DNA from: RGIG4708 sp045538875
Lineage (GTDB): Bacteria; Bacillota; Clostridia; UMGS1810
Assembly: GCA_045538875.1 (NCBI GenBank)
Contig: JAZQEG010000010.1
Span: forward strand, 186,001-250,000
Length of the DNA stretch: 64,000 bases
Reading direction: 5' to 3'
Notes under the pieces: generated by a model
Seen by the model: the letters and a program-made list of their open reading frames with translations, nothing else
The model's database searches: none
Told to the model about the DNA's origin: nothing
Shown: in pieces, positions 52,956 through 62,540 of the stretch
How the letters are laid out: each line of letters opens with the position of its first letter
Numbering within the stretch: position 1 is the stretch's first letter
Made by a program: the position numbers and the translations under genes

Positions 52956-53810
52956 ATGAAAAAAATTAAAATTATTACCGATACAGCCTCGGATATTACT
53001 CTTGAGCTTGCAAAACAAAAAGATATTCATCTTATCCCTATCAATATCAATATAGACGGAATATCATACAAAGACAGGTATGATATTGACTGTGAAAAAT
53101 TCAACAAAATGCTCCCAGAATGTAAGGAAATGCCAAAAACAGCTCAGATATCGGTAAGTGAGCATTATGATGAGTTTAAAAAATTCAGTGATGATTATAC
53201 AATTATTTATTGCTGTATTTCGGCAAAAGCAAGCGGAACCATTCAGTCTGCCCATATGGCCAAGCAGATGATTGAAGAAGAAAACCCCGATGCTGATATC
53301 AATATTGTTAACTGCAATACCTTTTCGTACTGCTACGGCTATTGGGTACTTAAAGCTGCCGATATGGCAAAAAACGGTGCAACTGCAAAAGAAATAGTTG
53401 AAATGATAGAAAATAACTCGGAGCAAACAGAAGCTATTTTTGTTGTAGATGACCTCACCTATCTCGAAAAAGGCGGCAGAATAAAGCCTGCAGCAAAAAT
53501 TGTTGGTAACATACTGGATATCAAGCCTATTCTTACAATTGAGGATGGTCTTATAGGTAGCAAAGACAAGGTAAGAGGTGCAAAAAAAGTAAACAAAAAG
53601 CTTTTGGACATACTTATGAATGATATCAGAGAGGATTACGAGCAGACAGTTATTATTTTTCACATAAATGCAGCCCAAAAAGCCGAGGCGCTAAAATCAC
53701 AGCTTTTGGAAAATACACCTTTTAAAAACACTGTAATTGTTGAGGTAGGCCCTACTATAAGCATACATGCTGGCCCTGGCACATGTGCATACGGATTTTT
53801 GAAAAAATAA
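52956..53810 (+). CDS. DegV family fatty-acid-binding protein
   Basis: 284 residues. The start KKIKIITDTASDIT, the DVDYSPI-like early region and GRIKPAAKIVGNILDIKPIL are typical. DegV (FakB-like) proteins bind a fatty acid in the cytosol; in the Fak system they present it to the kinase FakA. fakA is not in the window. AAAGGA precedes the ATG. The region 53811-53892 after it has no clear terminator. Confidence 0.88.
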   Translation: MKKIKIITDTASDITLELAKQKDIHLIPININIDGISYKDRYDIDCEKFNKMLPECKEMPKTAQISVSEHYDEFKKFSDDYTIIYCCISAKASGTIQSAHMAKQMIEEENPDADINIVNCNTFSYCYGYWVLKAADMAKNGATAKEIVEMIENNSEQTEAIFVVDDLTYLEKGGRIKPAAKIVGNILDIKPILTIEDGLIGSKDKVRGAKKVNKKLLDILMNDIREDYEQTVIIFHINAAQKAEALKSQLLENTPFKNTVIVEVGPTISIHAGPGTCAYGFLKK

Positions 53811-53892
53811 CAACAAAACATGTATTTTATATCAAGTATTTGTTAATTTTATAACAATATTGAATATATATCACTTTTTTTGGCTAAATTAC

Positions 53893-53921
53893 TTGAAAAA
53901 TATTTCCAAATATACTATTAT
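53893..53921 (+). promoter_or_regulatory. Sigma-A promoter for pgk-tpiA-gpmI
   Basis: TTGAAA (53893-53898), 17 bases, TATTAT (53916-53921), giving a leader of about 50 bases before pgk. Confidence 0.7.
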
Positions 53922-53980
53922 TATATTTGTGTAATTATGTTTGTAAAATAATATAAAATATATTTATGAGGTGAAAAGAA

Positions 53981-55165
53981 ATGAACAAAAAAACTATTGA
54001 AGATATCGTTGTTACAGGTAAAAAAGTACTTGTAAGATGTGATTTTAACGTTCCACTTGATGAGAACAAAAACATCACAGATGAAAACAGACTTGTAGGT
54101 GCACTTCCTACAATTAAATATCTTTGTGAAAATGGTGCAAAGGTTATACTTTGCTCACATCTTGGCAGACCAAAAGGTGAATTTAATATGAAATACAGCC
54201 TTGCTCCTGTAGCTAAAAGACTTTCTGAGCTTTTGGGAAAAGATGTTAAAATGGCTGAGGATGTTGTAGGCGAAAGTGCAAAAGCAACAGTTGCCTCTCT
54301 TAACGATGGTGATGTTTGCCTTCTTGAAAACGTAAGATTTCATAAAGAAGAAGAAAAGAATGATGCTGAATTTTCAAAACAGCTTGCTTCGCTTGCCGAA
54401 ATTTATGTAAATGATGCTTTTGGTACAGCTCACAGAGCACATGCATCTACAGCTGGTGTTGCTGATTACCTCCCTGCAGTATGCGGCTACCTTATTGGTA
54501 AAGAAATTGATGTTATGGGTAAGGCTCTTTCTAACCCTGCAAGACCTTTTGTAGCAATACTTGGCGGTGCAAAGGTTTCTGACAAAATCGGTGTAATCGA
54601 AAACCTGCTTGATAAAGTAGACAGCCTCATTATTGGCGGAGGTATGGCATATACATTCCTCAAATCACAGGGTTATGAGGTTGGTAAATCAATTTGTGAA
54701 ATGGATAAGCTTGACCTTGCAAGAGACCTTATGGCAAAAGCACAGGCTAAAGGTGTTGAGCTCCTCCTCCCTGTAGAAACTGTTGTTGCTAAAGAGTTTA
54801 GCAACGATGCCGAAGAAAAAATTGTTCCTTCTATTGCTATTCCTGCAGATTATGAAGGTCTTGATATCGGCCCAAAAACTGTTGAACTGTTTTCAAATGC
54901 AATAAGCAAAGCAAAAACAGTTATCTGGAACGGACCAATGGGTGTGTTTGAAATGCCAAAATTTGCTGTTGGCACAAAAGCTATTGCAAAAGCGGTTGCA
55001 GAAGCTGATGCAGTTACAATAATCGGTGGCGGTGATTCTGCAGCAGCAGTTCAGCAGCTTGGTTTTGCAGACAAAATGACACATATTTCAACAGGCGGCG
55101 GTGCTTCGCTCGAATATCTTGAAGGTAAAGTGTTGCCTGGTATTGATTGCCTTAACGACAAATAA
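53981..55165 (+). CDS. pgk: Phosphoglycerate kinase
   Basis: 394 residues. It moves phosphate from 1,3-bisphosphoglycerate to ADP in glycolysis. VLVRCDFNVPLDENKN, LCSHLGRPKG, NDAFGTAHRAHAST, the hinge and IIGGGDSAAAVQQLG with TGGGASLEYLEG all match. Codons favour GCT, CTT and AAA strongly, as in other highly expressed genes here (rpsB, tsf). gap, which often precedes pgk, is not adjacent. GAGGTG lies before the ATG. Confidence 0.97.
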   Translation: MNKKTIEDIVVTGKKVLVRCDFNVPLDENKNITDENRLVGALPTIKYLCENGAKVILCSHLGRPKGEFNMKYSLAPVAKRLSELLGKDVKMAEDVVGESAKATVASLNDGDVCLLENVRFHKEEEKNDAEFSKQLASLAEIYVNDAFGTAHRAHASTAGVADYLPAVCGYLIGKEIDVMGKALSNPARPFVAILGGAKVSDKIGVIENLLDKVDSLIIGGGMAYTFLKSQGYEVGKSICEMDKLDLARDLMAKAQAKGVELLLPVETVVAKEFSNDAEEKIVPSIAIPADYEGLDIGPKTVELFSNAISKAKTVIWNGPMGVFEMPKFAVGTKAIAKAVAEADAVTIIGGGDSAAAVQQLGFADKMTHISTGGGASLEYLEGKVLPGIDCLNDK

Positions 55166-55195
55166 TTTGTTACTTACGAAAGGAATTGATTAATT

Positions 55196-55942
55196 ATGAG
55201 AAAAACAATAGTTGCCGGCAACTGGAAAATGAATATGACTCCAAGTCAGGCCAAAACTCTTATAGAAGAACTTAAGCCACTTGTTGCAGACAGTAAAAAC
55301 GGATGCATTATTTGTGTACCATACACAGACTTGTATGTTGCTTTAGAAGCAACAAAAGGCTCAAACATTGAAGTTGGTGCCGAAAATATGTACTTTGAAG
55401 AATCAGGTGCATATACAGGCGAAATTTCACCTGCTATGCTTGAGGAAATGGGCGTTAAATATGTTATCATCGGTCACAGTGAAAGAAGACAGTACTTTGC
55501 CGAAACTGATGTAACAGTTAATAAAAAGGTTATCAAAGCATTTGAACACAACCTTATTCCTATTGTTTGTGTTGGTGAATCTTTGGAGCAGAGAGAGCAA
55601 GGCATTACATTTGAACTTGTTGCTATGCAGACAAAAATTGCACTTCTTGGCCTTACCAAAGAGCAGGTTAAAAAGACAATTATTGCATACGAACCAATCT
55701 GGGCTATCGGTACAGGCAAAACTGCTACAAATGAGCAAGCTCAGGAGGTTTGTGCAAAAATCAGACAAACAGTTGCTCAAGTTTATGGTTCTGAGGCAGC
55801 CGAGGCTATTACAATTCAGTACGGTGGCAGCGTAAATGCAAAAAACAGCGCCGAACTTTTTGCTAAAGATGACATCGACGGCGGTCTTGTTGGCGGTGCT
55901 TCGCTTAAGGCAAACGATTTTTCAATAATCGTAAACAGCTAA
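55196..55942 (+). CDS. tpiA: Triosephosphate isomerase
   Basis: 248 residues of a TIM barrel. It interconverts dihydroxyacetone phosphate and glyceraldehyde 3-phosphate. NWKMN at the start holds the substrate lysine, the catalytic histidine is in GHSERR, the catalytic glutamate in AYEPIWAIGTGK, and the phosphate loop at YGGSVN and GLVGGASL. It is 30 bases after pgk, with a strong ribosome site. Confidence 0.97.
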   Translation: MRKTIVAGNWKMNMTPSQAKTLIEELKPLVADSKNGCIICVPYTDLYVALEATKGSNIEVGAENMYFEESGAYTGEISPAMLEEMGVKYVIIGHSERRQYFAETDVTVNKKVIKAFEHNLIPIVCVGESLEQREQGITFELVAMQTKIALLGLTKEQVKKTIIAYEPIWAIGTGKTATNEQAQEVCAKIRQTVAQVYGSEAAEAITIQYGGSVNAKNSAELFAKDDIDGGLVGGASLKANDFSIIVNS

Positions 55943-55949
55943 TTAACAC

Positions 55950-55980
55950 AAAACTCTGCCGAATTATCGGCAGAGTTTTC
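55950..55980 (+). terminator. Hairpin between tpiA and gpmI
   Basis: 13-base-pair stem AAAACTCTGCCGA / TCGGCAGAGTTTT with a 4-base loop and a short T-run. As no promoter is seen before gpmI, it likely reduces rather than stops transcription into gpmI. Confidence 0.72.
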
Positions 55981-56009
55981 TAAAGACAATGAAAGGAATG
56001 GTACAAATT

Positions 56010-57542
56010 ATGAGTAAAAAACCTGTTGTTCTTGCTATACTCGACGGTTACGGCGAAAGCGAATATAAAAACGGCAATGCAATATATACTGCAAAAACTC
56101 CACGTATGGATGAATTTATGGCTAAATACCCAAAAACAGTAATCCACGCAAGCGGTTTGGATGTGGGTTTGCCAGATGGTCAGATGGGTAACTCTGAGGT
56201 TGGCCACACAAATATTGGTGCAGGCAGAATTGTATATCAGGAGCTTACGAGAATTACCAAATCAATTAATGATGGTGACTTTTTTGAAAACGAAGCACTT
56301 TTGGGTGCTTGTGAAAACTGCAAAAAAAATGACAGTTCACTTCATATAATGGGGCTTTTATCTGACGGTGGCGTTCACAGCCATTTTGACCATTTGCTCG
56401 GTATTATACGCCTTGCCAAGAAAAACAATTTACAAAAAGTATATGTACACTGCTTTATGGATGGCAGGGATGTATCCCCTACCAGTGGTATTGATTTTGT
56501 TAAAAGCCTTGTTGAAAAACTTCGTGAAATTGAATGCGGACAAATTGCTTCTGTTATGGGAAGATATTATGCAATGGACAGAGACAACCGTTGGGAGCGT
56601 GTAAGCCTTGCATATGACGCTATGGTTAAAGGTGATGGTGCAAAATGCGAATCTGCTGTTACAGCTATGGAAAAATCATATAACGAGGATATAACAGATG
56701 AATTTATTGTTCCAACAGTTATTGTAAAAGATGATAAAGCAATCGGTACAATTTGTGAAAATGACTCTGTTATATTTTTTAACTTCCGCCCCGACAGAGC
56801 CAGAGAAATTACAAGAACAATTGTTGACAGTAATTTTGACGGATTTGAAAGAGATTTTTTTAACACATACTTTGTTTGTATGACACAATATGATGCTTCG
56901 ATGCCTAATGTAAATGTTGCTTTTAAACCTCAAAAATTAGAAAATACACTTGGTGAATATTTAAGCAACAAAGGGTTAAAGCAACTCAGAATTGCAGAAA
57001 CCGAAAAATATGCACATGTTACTTTTTTCTTTAACGGCGGTGTAGAAAAGGTTTATGACGGCGAAGACAGAATTCTTGTAAATTCGCCAAAAGTGGCAAC
57101 ATACGACCTACAGCCCGAAATGAGTGCATACGAAGTTACGGATAAATTACTTGAGGCACTTGACACTGATGCATACGATGTTGTTATACTCAACTTTGCC
57201 AACTGCGATATGGTTGGCCATACCGGTGTTATGGATGCAGCGGTTAAAGCTGTTGAGGCTGTTGATGAGTGTATAGGTAAAGTTGTTGATAAGGTTAACC
57301 AAAAAGGTGGCATTGTATTTATTACTGCAGACCATGGTAATGCTGAACAGATGACTGACCCTAAAGACGGCTCGGTATTTACAGCTCATACAACAAATGT
57401 TGTACCATTTATTGCAATTGGTCTTGATGAGGGTGTCAAACTTGAAGTTGGCCGACTTGCAGACCTTGCTCCTACAATACTTGATGTTATGAATATTGAA
57501 ATCCCATCAGAAATGACTGGAAAATCAATAATATCAAAATAA
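56010..57542 (+). CDS. gpmI: 2,3-bisphosphoglycerate-independent phosphoglycerate mutase
   Basis: 510 residues. A dimanganese enzyme of the alkaline phosphatase superfamily that interconverts 3- and 2-phosphoglycerate. The metal-site start LAILDGYGESE, the serine nucleophile in MGNSEVGHTNIG, the C-terminal FITADHGNAEQM and AHTTNVVPF are intact. ATGs at 55989 and 55998 lie on or before the ribosome site, so ATG 56010 (SKKPVVLAIL) is preferred. It is manganese dependent in spore formers, and a manganese exporter gene (mntP) lies 4.4 kb away, probably by chance. Confidence 0.95.
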   Translation: MSKKPVVLAILDGYGESEYKNGNAIYTAKTPRMDEFMAKYPKTVIHASGLDVGLPDGQMGNSEVGHTNIGAGRIVYQELTRITKSINDGDFFENEALLGACENCKKNDSSLHIMGLLSDGGVHSHFDHLLGIIRLAKKNNLQKVYVHCFMDGRDVSPTSGIDFVKSLVEKLREIECGQIASVMGRYYAMDRDNRWERVSLAYDAMVKGDGAKCESAVTAMEKSYNEDITDEFIVPTVIVKDDKAIGTICENDSVIFFNFRPDRAREITRTIVDSNFDGFERDFFNTYFVCMTQYDASMPNVNVAFKPQKLENTLGEYLSNKGLKQLRIAETEKYAHVTFFFNGGVEKVYDGEDRILVNSPKVATYDLQPEMSAYEVTDKLLEALDTDAYDVVILNFANCDMVGHTGVMDAAVKAVEAVDECIGKVVDKVNQKGGIVFITADHGNAEQMTDPKDGSVFTAHTTNVVPFIAIGLDEGVKLEVGRLADLAPTILDVMNIEIPSEMTGKSIISK

Positions 57543-57564
57543 TAATTTAATATTAAGTAACAAA

Positions 57565-57602
57565 AACGGACTGTATAATTGATATACAGTCCGTTAATTT
57601 TA
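57565..57602. terminator. Bidirectional intrinsic terminator
   Basis: 13-base-pair stem AACGGACTGTATA / TATACAGTCCGTT with a 5-base loop. T-rich sequence follows on both strands between convergent gpmI and tyrS. Confidence 0.85.
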
Positions 57603-57666
57603 TTTTGACATTTAAATTACAAATAACAGTATGCTGCCAAAATCGCTTTGTTAGCAACAGTTTAAA

Positions 57667-58887
57667 TTATATAATTGCTTTGTGGTAAACTTTTTTACCT
57701 TTGCGTATTTTAACGCCATCTGCAAGAGATGCTTGTGTAATTACATAATTTATGTCAGTAACTTTTTGGTCATCAACCGAAACTCCGCCCTGCTGAACAA
57801 GTCTTCTGCCTTCTGATTTGCTTGCAATGAGTCCGCATTCTGTCATAAGGTCTAAAATAGCAATTCCACCGTCAACTAATTTTGCTTTGTCAATGGTTGT
57901 TGTAGGCATATTAGAATCATCACTGCCGCCTGCAAATAGTGCGTGTGATGCAGTTTTAGCTTTTTCGGCCTCTTCCTCGCCGTGTACAAGAGCAGTAAGC
58001 TCATAAGCAAGAATTTCTTTAGCTTGATTTAGCTGGCTACCCTCCCAGGAGTCCATCTCGTCAATTTTTTCAAGCGGGAGGAATGTAAGCATTCTAATAC
58101 ACTTAAGTACATCATTATCTCCAACATTGCGCCAGTACTGATAAAATTCAAATGGTGATGTTTTGTTAGGGTCAAGCCAAACTGCACCATTTGCTGTTTT
58201 GCCCATTTTTTTGCCTTCAGAATTCATAAGTAGTGTAATTGTCATTGCATATGCATCCTTGCCGAGCTTTCTTCTTATAAGTTCGGTGCCGCCAAGCATA
58301 TTTGACCACTGGTCATCTCCGCCAAACTGCATATTACAGCCATAATTTTGAAAAAGATGATAAAAGTCATACGACTGCATAATCATATAGTTAAATTCGA
58401 GGAATGAAAGTCCCTTTTCCATACGTTGCTTATAACATTCGGCACGAAGCATATTGTTAACCGAAAAGCATGCACCAACCTCTCGGAGCAATTCAATATA
58501 GTTGAGGTTTAAAAGCCAGTCGGCGTTGTTAACCATAATGGCTTTATCATCACCAAATTCAATAAATTTTTCCATCTGTTTGCGGAAACACTCGCAGTTG
58601 TGGTCAATTGTTTGTTTAGTCATCATAGAACGCATATCAGTTCTGCCCGATGGATCGCCAATATGACCAGTACCTCCGCCTATTAACACAACCGGCTTGT
58701 TACCAGCCATCTGCAACCTTTTCATAAGGCAAAGTGCCATAAAGTGACCTACATGAAGTGAGTCAGCTGTAGGGTCAAAACCAATATAAAAAATTGCTTT
58801 TCCGTTATTAACAAGTTCTCTTATTTCTTTTTCGTCAGTAACCTGAGCTATAAGACCTCTGGCTACAAGTTCTTCGTATATCTTCAT
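57667..58887 (-). CDS. tyrS: Tyrosyl-tRNA synthetase
   Basis: 406 residues of class Ic. The HIGH-type motif is GFDPTADSLHVGHFM (around 38-52), the tRNA/tyrosine site has YMIMQSYDF and GGDDQW, the KMSKS-type loop is GKKMGKT, and a C-terminal S4 domain ends the protein (SEGRRLVQQGGVSVDD). ATG 58887 has GGAGG. The leader is too short (about 20 bases) for the T-box that often controls tyrS in Firmicutes. Confidence 0.97.
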   Translation of the reverse strand: MKIYEELVARGLIAQVTDEKEIRELVNNGKAIFYIGFDPTADSLHVGHFMALCLMKRLQMAGNKPVVLIGGGTGHIGDPSGRTDMRSMMTKQTIDHNCECFRKQMEKFIEFGDDKAIMVNNADWLLNLNYIELLREVGACFSVNNMLRAECYKQRMEKGLSFLEFNYMIMQSYDFYHLFQNYGCNMQFGGDDQWSNMLGGTELIRRKLGKDAYAMTITLLMNSEGKKMGKTANGAVWLDPNKTSPFEFYQYWRNVGDNDVLKCIRMLTFLPLEKIDEMDSWEGSQLNQAKEILAYELTALVHGEEEAEKAKTASHALFAGGSDDSNMPTTTIDKAKLVDGGIAILDLMTECGLIASKSEGRRLVQQGGVSVDDQKVTDINYVITQASLADGVKIRKGKKVYHKAII

Positions 58888-58913
58888 ATTAGCCTCCAAA
58901 AACAAGATACTTT

Positions 58914-58942
58914 ATTATAAAATATTTCTGTAAAAAAATCAA
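58914..58942 (-). promoter_or_regulatory. Sigma-A promoter for tyrS
   Basis: TTGATT (58937-58942), 17 bases, TATAAT (58914-58919) on the minus strand. Confidence 0.78.
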
Positions 58943-58950
58943 GTATATCG

Positions 58951-59625
58951 CTAAATGTTTTCTATTTGCCAGTCAATAGGCTGCATATTGTTTTTTGCAA
59001 GAAATTGGTTGGCAAGTTTAAAATGATTGCAACCAAAAAATCCTCTTGATGCTGAAAGCGGACTTGGGTGAACGCTTGTAAGTACAAGATGTTTGTTACT
59101 ATCAATAAACCAAGCTTTTGACTTTGCATTGTTGCCCCACAGCATAAATACAACAGGTTCATTTTTTAAATTAACCTTTTTGATTATAGCATCGGTAAGT
59201 ATTTCCCAACCTTTGCCGCTGTGAGAATTTGCGTTGTCGGCCCGTACAGTAAGCGCTGTGTTTAAAAGCAGTACTCCTTGTCTTGCCCATTTTTCCAGGT
59301 AACCGTTGTTTGGAATATAGCATCCGAGCGAAGTATTGAGCTCTTTGTAAATATTGCGCAACGACGGTGGAATGGCAATGCCCTTTTTTACCGAAAATGC
59401 AAGGCCATGTGCTTCACCTTCGCCGTGATACGGGTCCTGACCAAGTATTACCACCTTAACATCCTCATACGAAGTATAACGTAATGCGTTAAAAATATCA
59501 TTCATTTGAGGGTAAATTGTTTGTGTTGAATATTCAAGCTTTAAAAACTCTCTAAGTCGTAAATAATACTCTTTGCCAAATTCTTCTTTAAGCAATTGGT
59601 CCCAGCTGTTGCCAAGTTTTACCAT
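58951..59625 (-). CDS. ung: Uracil-DNA glycosylase
   Basis: 224 residues of family 1. It removes uracil from DNA. The water-activating motif GQDPYHGEGEAHGLAFSV (catalytic aspartate) and the DNA-intercalation motif HPSPLSASRGFFG are intact. ATG 59625 has AGGTG 6 bases upstream. It lies 19 bases after the typA stop, so the two genes share a transcript. Confidence 0.96.
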   Translation of the reverse strand: MVKLGNSWDQLLKEEFGKEYYLRLREFLKLEYSTQTIYPQMNDIFNALRYTSYEDVKVVILGQDPYHGEGEAHGLAFSVKKGIAIPPSLRNIYKELNTSLGCYIPNNGYLEKWARQGVLLLNTALTVRADNANSHSGKGWEILTDAIIKKVNLKNEPVVFMLWGNNAKSKAWFIDSNKHLVLTSVHPSPLSASRGFFGCNHFKLANQFLAKNNMQPIDWQIENI

Positions 59626-59644
59626 ACAGCGCACCTGCCATTCA

Positions 59645-61459
59645 TTAGTTTTTCTTAGATTTTGCTCTCAATGATTTATCAAGTATTTTTTTTCTGATTC
59701 GCAAATTGTTTGGAGTAATTTCCAAAAGTTCATCATCAGCCAAAAACTCTATACAGTTTTCAAGGCTCATAGATATTGGTGTAATAAGCCTGAGCGCATC
59801 ATCAGAGCCAGCGGCACGTGTATTTGTGACGTGCTTTTTTTTGCATACATTAACAACTATGTCCTCGCCTCTGTTTGTTTCGCCAACAACCATACCCTCA
59901 TATACATTAACACCAGGGCCTATAAACAATGAACCTCTCTCCTGCGAATTGTACAATCCATACGAAACTGCCTCGCCATCTTCAAATGCAATAAGTGATC
60001 CGCGTGAACGTGTAGGTATATCACCCTTGTATTGTTCATATCCTGTCAAAACGTGGTTCATTATGCCATTACCTCTTGTGTCGGTAAGAAGCTGCGAGCG
60101 GTAACCAATTAGGCTACGCGATGGTATATTAAACTCAAGACGTGTAAATCCGTTTGAGCCTGTATTCATATTAAGCATCTGCCCTTTACGCTCGCTGAGT
60201 TTTTCAATTACTGCACCAACATATTCATCAGGTACATCAACAACAAGATACTCTATTGGCTCCATATTAACCCCGTCAATAACCTTGTTAATTACTTCGG
60301 GCTTGGACACCTGAAACTCATAGCCCTGTCTTCTCATTGTTTCAATAAGTATAGAAAGGTGCAGTTCTCCCCTGCCCGATACTTTAAAGCAATCTGCCGA
60401 ATCTGTTTCCTCAACCTTGAGGCTTACATTTGTTGCAGTTTCCTTAAACAATCTGTCCCGCAGATGTCTTGATGTAACATACTGACCATCCTTACCTGCA
60501 AATGGGCTGTCATTAACACAAAAGTTCATAGAAAGCGTTGGTTCATCAATATCAATAAAAGGAAGTGGTTCGATGCAATCTACTGCGCATAGTGTTTCCC
60601 CGATATGAACATCTGAAACACCCGATACCTGCACAATATCTCCAACAGATGCCTCGTTTGTTTCAACTCTTGTAAGTCCCTGATATTCATAAATTTTTGT
60701 AAGTCGGACATTAGTGGTTGTGCCGTCTTTTTTGCAAAGTGCAACAGTCTGTCCAACTGTCATTTTACCTCTTTCAATCCTGCCAACTGCCATAGTTCCA
60801 ACATATTCATCGTACTCAATGTTAGACACAAGCATTTGCAAAGGTGCGTCAAGCTCACCTTTTGGAGCTGGCACATGCTCTATTATTGCATCATACAATG
60901 GTTTTAAATCTGTACCCACTGTTTCGGGGTCAAGCACTGCATAGCCATCGCGCCCCGAAGCAAATACCACCGGGGAATTAAACTGCTCATCAGTTGCATC
61001 AAGCTCTAAAAAAAGCTCAAGCATTTCGTCAACAACCTCGTGTGGCCTAGCATTTGGTCTGTCAATTTTGTTTACAACAATAATAGGTTTTATATTAAGA
61101 GAAAGTGCCTTTTTGAGCACAAATCGTGTTTGAGGCATACAGCCTTCAAAAGCATCAACAAGCACAAGCACTCCGTCTACCATTTTAAGTACACGCTCTA
61201 CCTCACCGCCAAAATCTGCATGTCCGGGAGTATCAACAACGTTGATTCGTATTCCATTGTACATAAGAGATGTATTTTTAGAAAGTATAGTAATACCTCG
61301 TTCTCTTTCAAGGTCATTATTATCCATTACTCTCTCATCTATCTGCTGATTTTCTCTAAAAATACCGCTTTGCCTAAGCAATCCGTCAACAAGAGTTGTT
61401 TTGCCATGGTCAACGTGTGCAATAATAGCAACATTTCTCAAATTTTGTATTGTATCCAT
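59645..61459 (-). CDS. typA: Translational GTPase TypA/BipA
   Basis: 604 residues. A ribosome-binding GTPase that helps 50S assembly and stress or cold adaptation. G1 AHVDHGKTTL, G2 region ERERGITILSKN, G3 DTPGHADFGG, G4 NKIDRP and the C-terminal BipA domain with TRGSLIAFEDGEA and KKKHVTNTRAAGSD are present. The frame extends to 61492, but ATG 61459 has AAAGGG upstream and gives the standard N-terminus MDTIQNLRNVAIIAH. Confidence 0.96.
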   Translation of the reverse strand: MDTIQNLRNVAIIAHVDHGKTTLVDGLLRQSGIFRENQQIDERVMDNNDLERERGITILSKNTSLMYNGIRINVVDTPGHADFGGEVERVLKMVDGVLVLVDAFEGCMPQTRFVLKKALSLNIKPIIVVNKIDRPNARPHEVVDEMLELFLELDATDEQFNSPVVFASGRDGYAVLDPETVGTDLKPLYDAIIEHVPAPKGELDAPLQMLVSNIEYDEYVGTMAVGRIERGKMTVGQTVALCKKDGTTTNVRLTKIYEYQGLTRVETNEASVGDIVQVSGVSDVHIGETLCAVDCIEPLPFIDIDEPTLSMNFCVNDSPFAGKDGQYVTSRHLRDRLFKETATNVSLKVEETDSADCFKVSGRGELHLSILIETMRRQGYEFQVSKPEVINKVIDGVNMEPIEYLVVDVPDEYVGAVIEKLSERKGQMLNMNTGSNGFTRLEFNIPSRSLIGYRSQLLTDTRGNGIMNHVLTGYEQYKGDIPTRSRGSLIAFEDGEAVSYGLYNSQERGSLFIGPGVNVYEGMVVGETNRGEDIVVNVCKKKHVTNTRAAGSDDALRLITPISMSLENCIEFLADDELLEITPNNLRIRKKILDKSLRAKSKKN

Positions 61460-61499
61460 ATGTGTAATCCCTTTCAGATTATTGTTTATCATACATCAA

Positions 61500-61523
61500 A
61501 AAACCCCTTCGCTTGAAGGGGTT
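61500..61523 (-). terminator. Intrinsic terminator after rpmE
   Basis: 10-base-pair stem AAACCCCTTC / GAAGGGGTTT, 4-base loop, with a T-run on the minus strand, between rpmE and typA. Confidence 0.87.
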
Positions 61524-61537
61524 TAAAACTGTATGAG

Positions 61538-61741
61538 TTACTTATCCAGACCAAATTTCTTTCTGAATTTTTCTACTCTTCCGCCTGTATCAACAAGCTT
61601 TTGTTTACCTGTGTAAAAAGGATGACATTTTGAGCAAATTTCAACAGAAATGTTTTCTCTTGTTGAACCAACTTCAAAAGTTTCACCACAAGCACACTTA
61701 ACGGTAGTTGTTTTGTATTCGGGATGCAAATCCTGTTTCAT
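61538..61741 (-). CDS. rpmE: 50S ribosomal protein L31, zinc-binding type
   Basis: 67 residues. MKQDLHPEYKTTTVKCACG at the start, two CxxC-type pairs (CACG and CSKC) that bind zinc, and HPFYTGKQKLVDTGGRVEKF near the end. L31 bridges the 50S central protuberance and the 30S head. ATG 61741 follows AGAGGTGATC. As the zinc form, it may serve as a zinc reserve under starvation if a zinc-free copy exists elsewhere. Confidence 0.96.
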   Translation of the reverse strand: MKQDLHPEYKTTTVKCACGETFEVGSTRENISVEICSKCHPFYTGKQKLVDTGGRVEKFRKKFGLDK

Positions 61742-61791
61742 TATGTGATCACCTCTTTCGTGAATATTGCGTTCTGTTTTCATACTTGATT

Positions 61792-61820
61792 AGTATATCA
61801 CAATAAATTTATAAATGCAA
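61792..61820 (-). promoter_or_regulatory. Sigma-A promoter for rpmE
   Basis: TTGCAT (61815-61820), 17 bases with TG extension, TATACT (61792-61797) on the minus strand. Confidence 0.75.
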
Positions 61821-61870
61821 GTGTTTTTTTAAATTTTTTAAATATTTCAATTATTTTTACCAAAAAATGT

Positions 61871-61899
61871 TTGATTTTTTCATTATGATATGATATTAT
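61871..61899 (+). promoter_or_regulatory. Sigma-A promoter for mntP
   Basis: TTGATT (61871-61876), 17 bases with TG extension, TATTAT (61894-61899). The leader of about 35 bases leaves no room for the manganese riboswitch found before some mntP genes. Confidence 0.72.
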
Positions 61900-61943
61900 T
61901 AATATGTTTGTTTTATAAAGGCTAATGAAAGGACAGCAACAAT

Positions 61944-62513
61944 ATGTCAATTTATGAAATATTAATACTAGCCGTTGCTCTCGCTATGGATGCATTTGCA
62001 ATCTCTGTGTGCAAAGGGCTTGCTATGTATAAAATCAATTATAGACACACAGCAATAATTGCATTGTTTATGGGTTTTTTTCAGGCTATAATGCCAGCAA
62101 TCGGCTGGATTTTTGGAATCGGATTTCAAAGTGTCATCCAAAAATTTGACCACTGGGTTGCATTTGTGCTCCTTGCATTTATAGGCGGTAAGATGATATA
62201 TGAATGTTTACACAGCAAAGAGCAACAAACCTGTAAAAATGAGAGTATCCTTGATGTTAAAGAGCTTTTTGTACTTGCAGTAGCAACAAGCATTGATGCG
62301 CTTGCAACAGGCGTTACATTTGCATTTTTGCAGGTAAACCTTTTACTTGCTGTACTTTTAATTGGATGCATAACTTATGTTATATGCTTTTTAGGTGTTA
62401 TAATTGGCAACAAATTTGGAATTAAATACAAATCAAAAGCAGAAATTGCCGGCGGTGTTGCACTCATTTTACTCGGGCTAAAAATCTTGCTTGAGCACAC
62501 AGTAAATATATAA
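61944..62513 (+). CDS. mntP: Manganese efflux pump MntP
   Basis: 189 residues with six membrane segments in two repeats. The conserved aspartates lie in VALAMDAFAISVCKG and VATSIDALATGVTF, one per repeat, as in MntP (DUF204, YebN). It exports Mn2+ and prevents toxicity. AAAGGA precedes the ATG. The SulP gene follows 27 bases on and is probably co-transcribed. Confidence 0.93.
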   Translation: MSIYEILILAVALAMDAFAISVCKGLAMYKINYRHTAIIALFMGFFQAIMPAIGWIFGIGFQSVIQKFDHWVAFVLLAFIGGKMIYECLHSKEQQTCKNESILDVKELFVLAVATSIDALATGVTFAFLQVNLLLAVLLIGCITYVICFLGVIIGNKFGIKYKSKAEIAGGVALILLGLKILLEHTVNI

Positions 62514-62540
62514 ACAATCTATTACAAATGAGGAATTACA

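Noticed and set aside
58888..58913. T-box upstream of tyrS
   Set aside because: The promoter lies only about 30 bases before the start codon, leaving no space for a T-box.
61900..61943. Manganese (yybP-ykoY) riboswitch before mntP
   Set aside because: The leader is about 35 bases, far too short.
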